Notes under the pieces: model-generated
Told to the model about the DNA's origin: nothing
Seen by the model: only the letters and a program-made list of their open reading frames with translations
Databases searched by the model: none
NCBI RefSeq assembly: GCF_012911975.1
Contig: NZ_SMDQ01000050.1
Coordinates: forward strand, 1 to 42,883
Source of the DNA: Nodosilinea sp. P-1105
GTDB taxonomy: Bacteria > Cyanobacteriota > Cyanobacteriia > Phormidesmidales > Phormidesmidaceae
Length of the DNA: 42,883 nt
Reading direction: 5' to 3'
Translations under genes and position numbers: made by a program
Part shown: positions 41,649 through 42,883 of the stretch, in pieces
Position numbering within the stretch: position 1 is the first letter of the stretch
Layout of the letters: every line of letters starts with the position of its first letter

Positions 41649-42821
41649 CCGTCATGTTATCCGCAAGACCAGTCCGTTTTGGGCAGAGATTGATGATCTG
41701 GCTTTCCGGTCAAAGAATCTGTTCAATTACGCTAACTACCAGATTCGTCAGCGATTTATCTTTCAGCGTGAGTACTTGAATTACAACTACATGGCAGCAG
41801 CGCTGAAAGACTCGCCCGACTACAAGACGCTGCCCGCCAAGGTGAGTCAGCAAATCCTGATGCGCCTAGATGAGTCGTGGCGGTCATTTTTTGCAGCTAT
41901 TAGAGAATGGAACGTTCATCCAGAAAAGTTTCTGGGCCGACCTAAGCTACCAAACTACAAGGACAAGGAGAAAGGCCGCAATGTGCTTACCTACACGATT
42001 CAAGCCATCAGCCAGAAGTGGCTGAAGCAGGGCTGGATCAACCCATCCATGACGGGCGTGTTCATCAAAGTGCTGCACGACAACGTGCGACAGGTACGCA
42101 TTGTCCCGAAGTGTGACCACTACGTTATTGAAGTCGTCTACGAAAAGGAGGCCAAAGACCTTGGACTAAACCCGGACAACATGGCCAGCCTTGACTTGGG
42201 CGTAAACAATCTTGCCGCACTAACCTTCAATAAGCCAGGCTTTCAGCCTGTTCTTATTAACGGCAGGCCGTTGAAGTCCACCAATCAGTACTTCAACAAC
42301 GTCAAAGCCCGGTTGCAGTCATTACTCCCTGGCAACCGCAAAACTAGCAATAAGGCGATCTCTAGGAAAGATTTTCCCTTGATGTAGCTCGATATCTGAT
42401 GGGCAAGCAAGCTTTGCCCATCCTACGGGGGTATTTTGTTATCCAGAGATTGCCTAAGATCCGCCGACTCACCCATAAGCGGAATGCCCGAGTAGATCAC
42501 TACCTTCACACCGCCAGTCGGTGGATTATTGACTACTTGATTCAGAACGATATTGGCACTCTGGTCATTGGCAAAAATGACCTCTGGAAAAACGGCATTA
42601 ACATCGGGAAGCGAAACAATCAGCAGTTTGTCCAAATCCCGCATGGTCGTTTTGTTCAGCAGCTCATCTACAAGGCGCAGCTTGTTGGCATCCAGGTCTT
42701 TGCCCAGGAGGAGTCCTACACCTCCAAGGCCAGCTTCATGGACGGGGATGCCATCCCTGTCTACGAGAAGGGCGGCGAGGTCAAGCATCGGTTCAGTGGT
42801 CGGCGCGGGTTTGTAAAGTAG
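41635..42821 (+). pseudogene. tnpB: IS607-type TnpB, interrupted by a MITE and 3'-decayed
   Basis: The first part (MQLVDRHVIRKTSPFWAEID ... ASLDLGVNNLAAL, the RuvC-I Asp) reads to 42360. A 101-bp insertion follows, then KRNARVDHYLHTASRWIIDY, LVIGKNDLWKNGINIGKRNN and EESYTSKASFMDGD. Deleting 42361-42461 rejoins the frame exactly at NKAI/RRLT. The usual RuvC-II Glu site reads GKN, and the zinc-finger cysteines are lacking, as in some cyanobacterial TnpB variants. After GRRG the frame stops early, although weak homology to the terminal NIGR..PNS region seems to continue to the window edge. TnpB nucleases are RNA-guided; this copy is probably dead. Confidence 0.88.
42361..42457. mobile_element. 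~97-bp MITE inside tnpB with GATC target duplication
   Basis: The insertion is bounded by GATC at 42357-42360 and 42458-42461. Its ends are weakly inverted (TCTAGGAAAG against TTAGGCAATC on the other strand). The centre forms a hairpin GATGGGCAA-N7-TTGCCCATC. It carries no gene. Excising it plus one GATC restores the TnpB reading frame precisely, which supports a recent insertion. Confidence 0.8.
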
Positions 42822-42883
42822 TTTGTGTCAGATATGGGATTGCTACATAGGGAACCTGCCTTCAAACTCAATGGCAAATCGAT

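Overview
The window is from a cyanobacterium. It carries light-independent protochlorophyllide reductase genes (chlL, chlN), photosystem II cytochrome c550 (psbV), plastocyanin (petE), the NDH-1 subunit ndhS, a class C flavodiiron protein (flv3 type) and two cyanobacterial DUF5331 genes. The HIP1 palindrome GCGATCGC is scattered throughout. The genus cannot be fixed from the sequence; a non-heterocystous filamentous (Leptolyngbya-like) lineage is a guess.

Layout. 0.3-3.8 kb: an archaeal-type PheRS beta chain, Dps and two unrecognised small genes. 3.8-9.9 kb: a dense accessory island of about twenty small genes. It holds a BrnTA pair, DUF433, VapB-like and UPF0175 antitoxins without visible toxins, a Phd-like/HNH pair, a DUF2281/PIN pair, a DUF2442/DUF4926 operon and broken copies. 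Three paralogous divergent modules run through it. Each has a small XRE-type HTH gene on + facing an unrecognised ~80-residue protein gene on -, with two palindromic operators between them. The operator sequence differs in each module, and so does the predicted recognition helix. 10.3-13.7 kb: an AT-rich cassette with a NACHT NTPase (bacterial antiviral STAND type) convergent with a membrane SPFH/stomatin-like protein. An intact and a decayed copy of the same coiled-coil gene flank it.

14.0-17.7 kb: the chlL-DUF5331-DUF5331-chlN cluster for chlorophyll synthesis in the dark. 18.2-24.5 kb: yidD, small cyanobacterial genes, a GAF-containing histidine kinase, lepA and a HepT/MntA toxin-antitoxin pair whose toxin motif has lost its histidine. 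24.6-31.6 kb: flv3-type flavodiiron protein, an MnmD-like methyltransferase, repeat-filled spacers, then a tight ndhS / HAS-barrel / FAD oxidoreductase operon. 32.2-35.4 kb: accD, psbV, petE and a Uma2-family gene. 35.7-39.0 kb: a complete polar amino-acid ABC importer (two permeases, lipoprotein receptor, ATPase). 39.2-41.0 kb: UbiA-like, small membrane and YciI genes. 41.0 kb to the end: a decaying IS607-type transposon with a frameshifted tnpA and a tnpB interrupted by a ~100-bp MITE.

The best candidates for undescribed biology are the triplicated HTH/80-residue modules with insulated operators, and the NACHT/SPFH cassette. Coordinates below use the start codon judged most likely, which is often downstream of the longest open frame.
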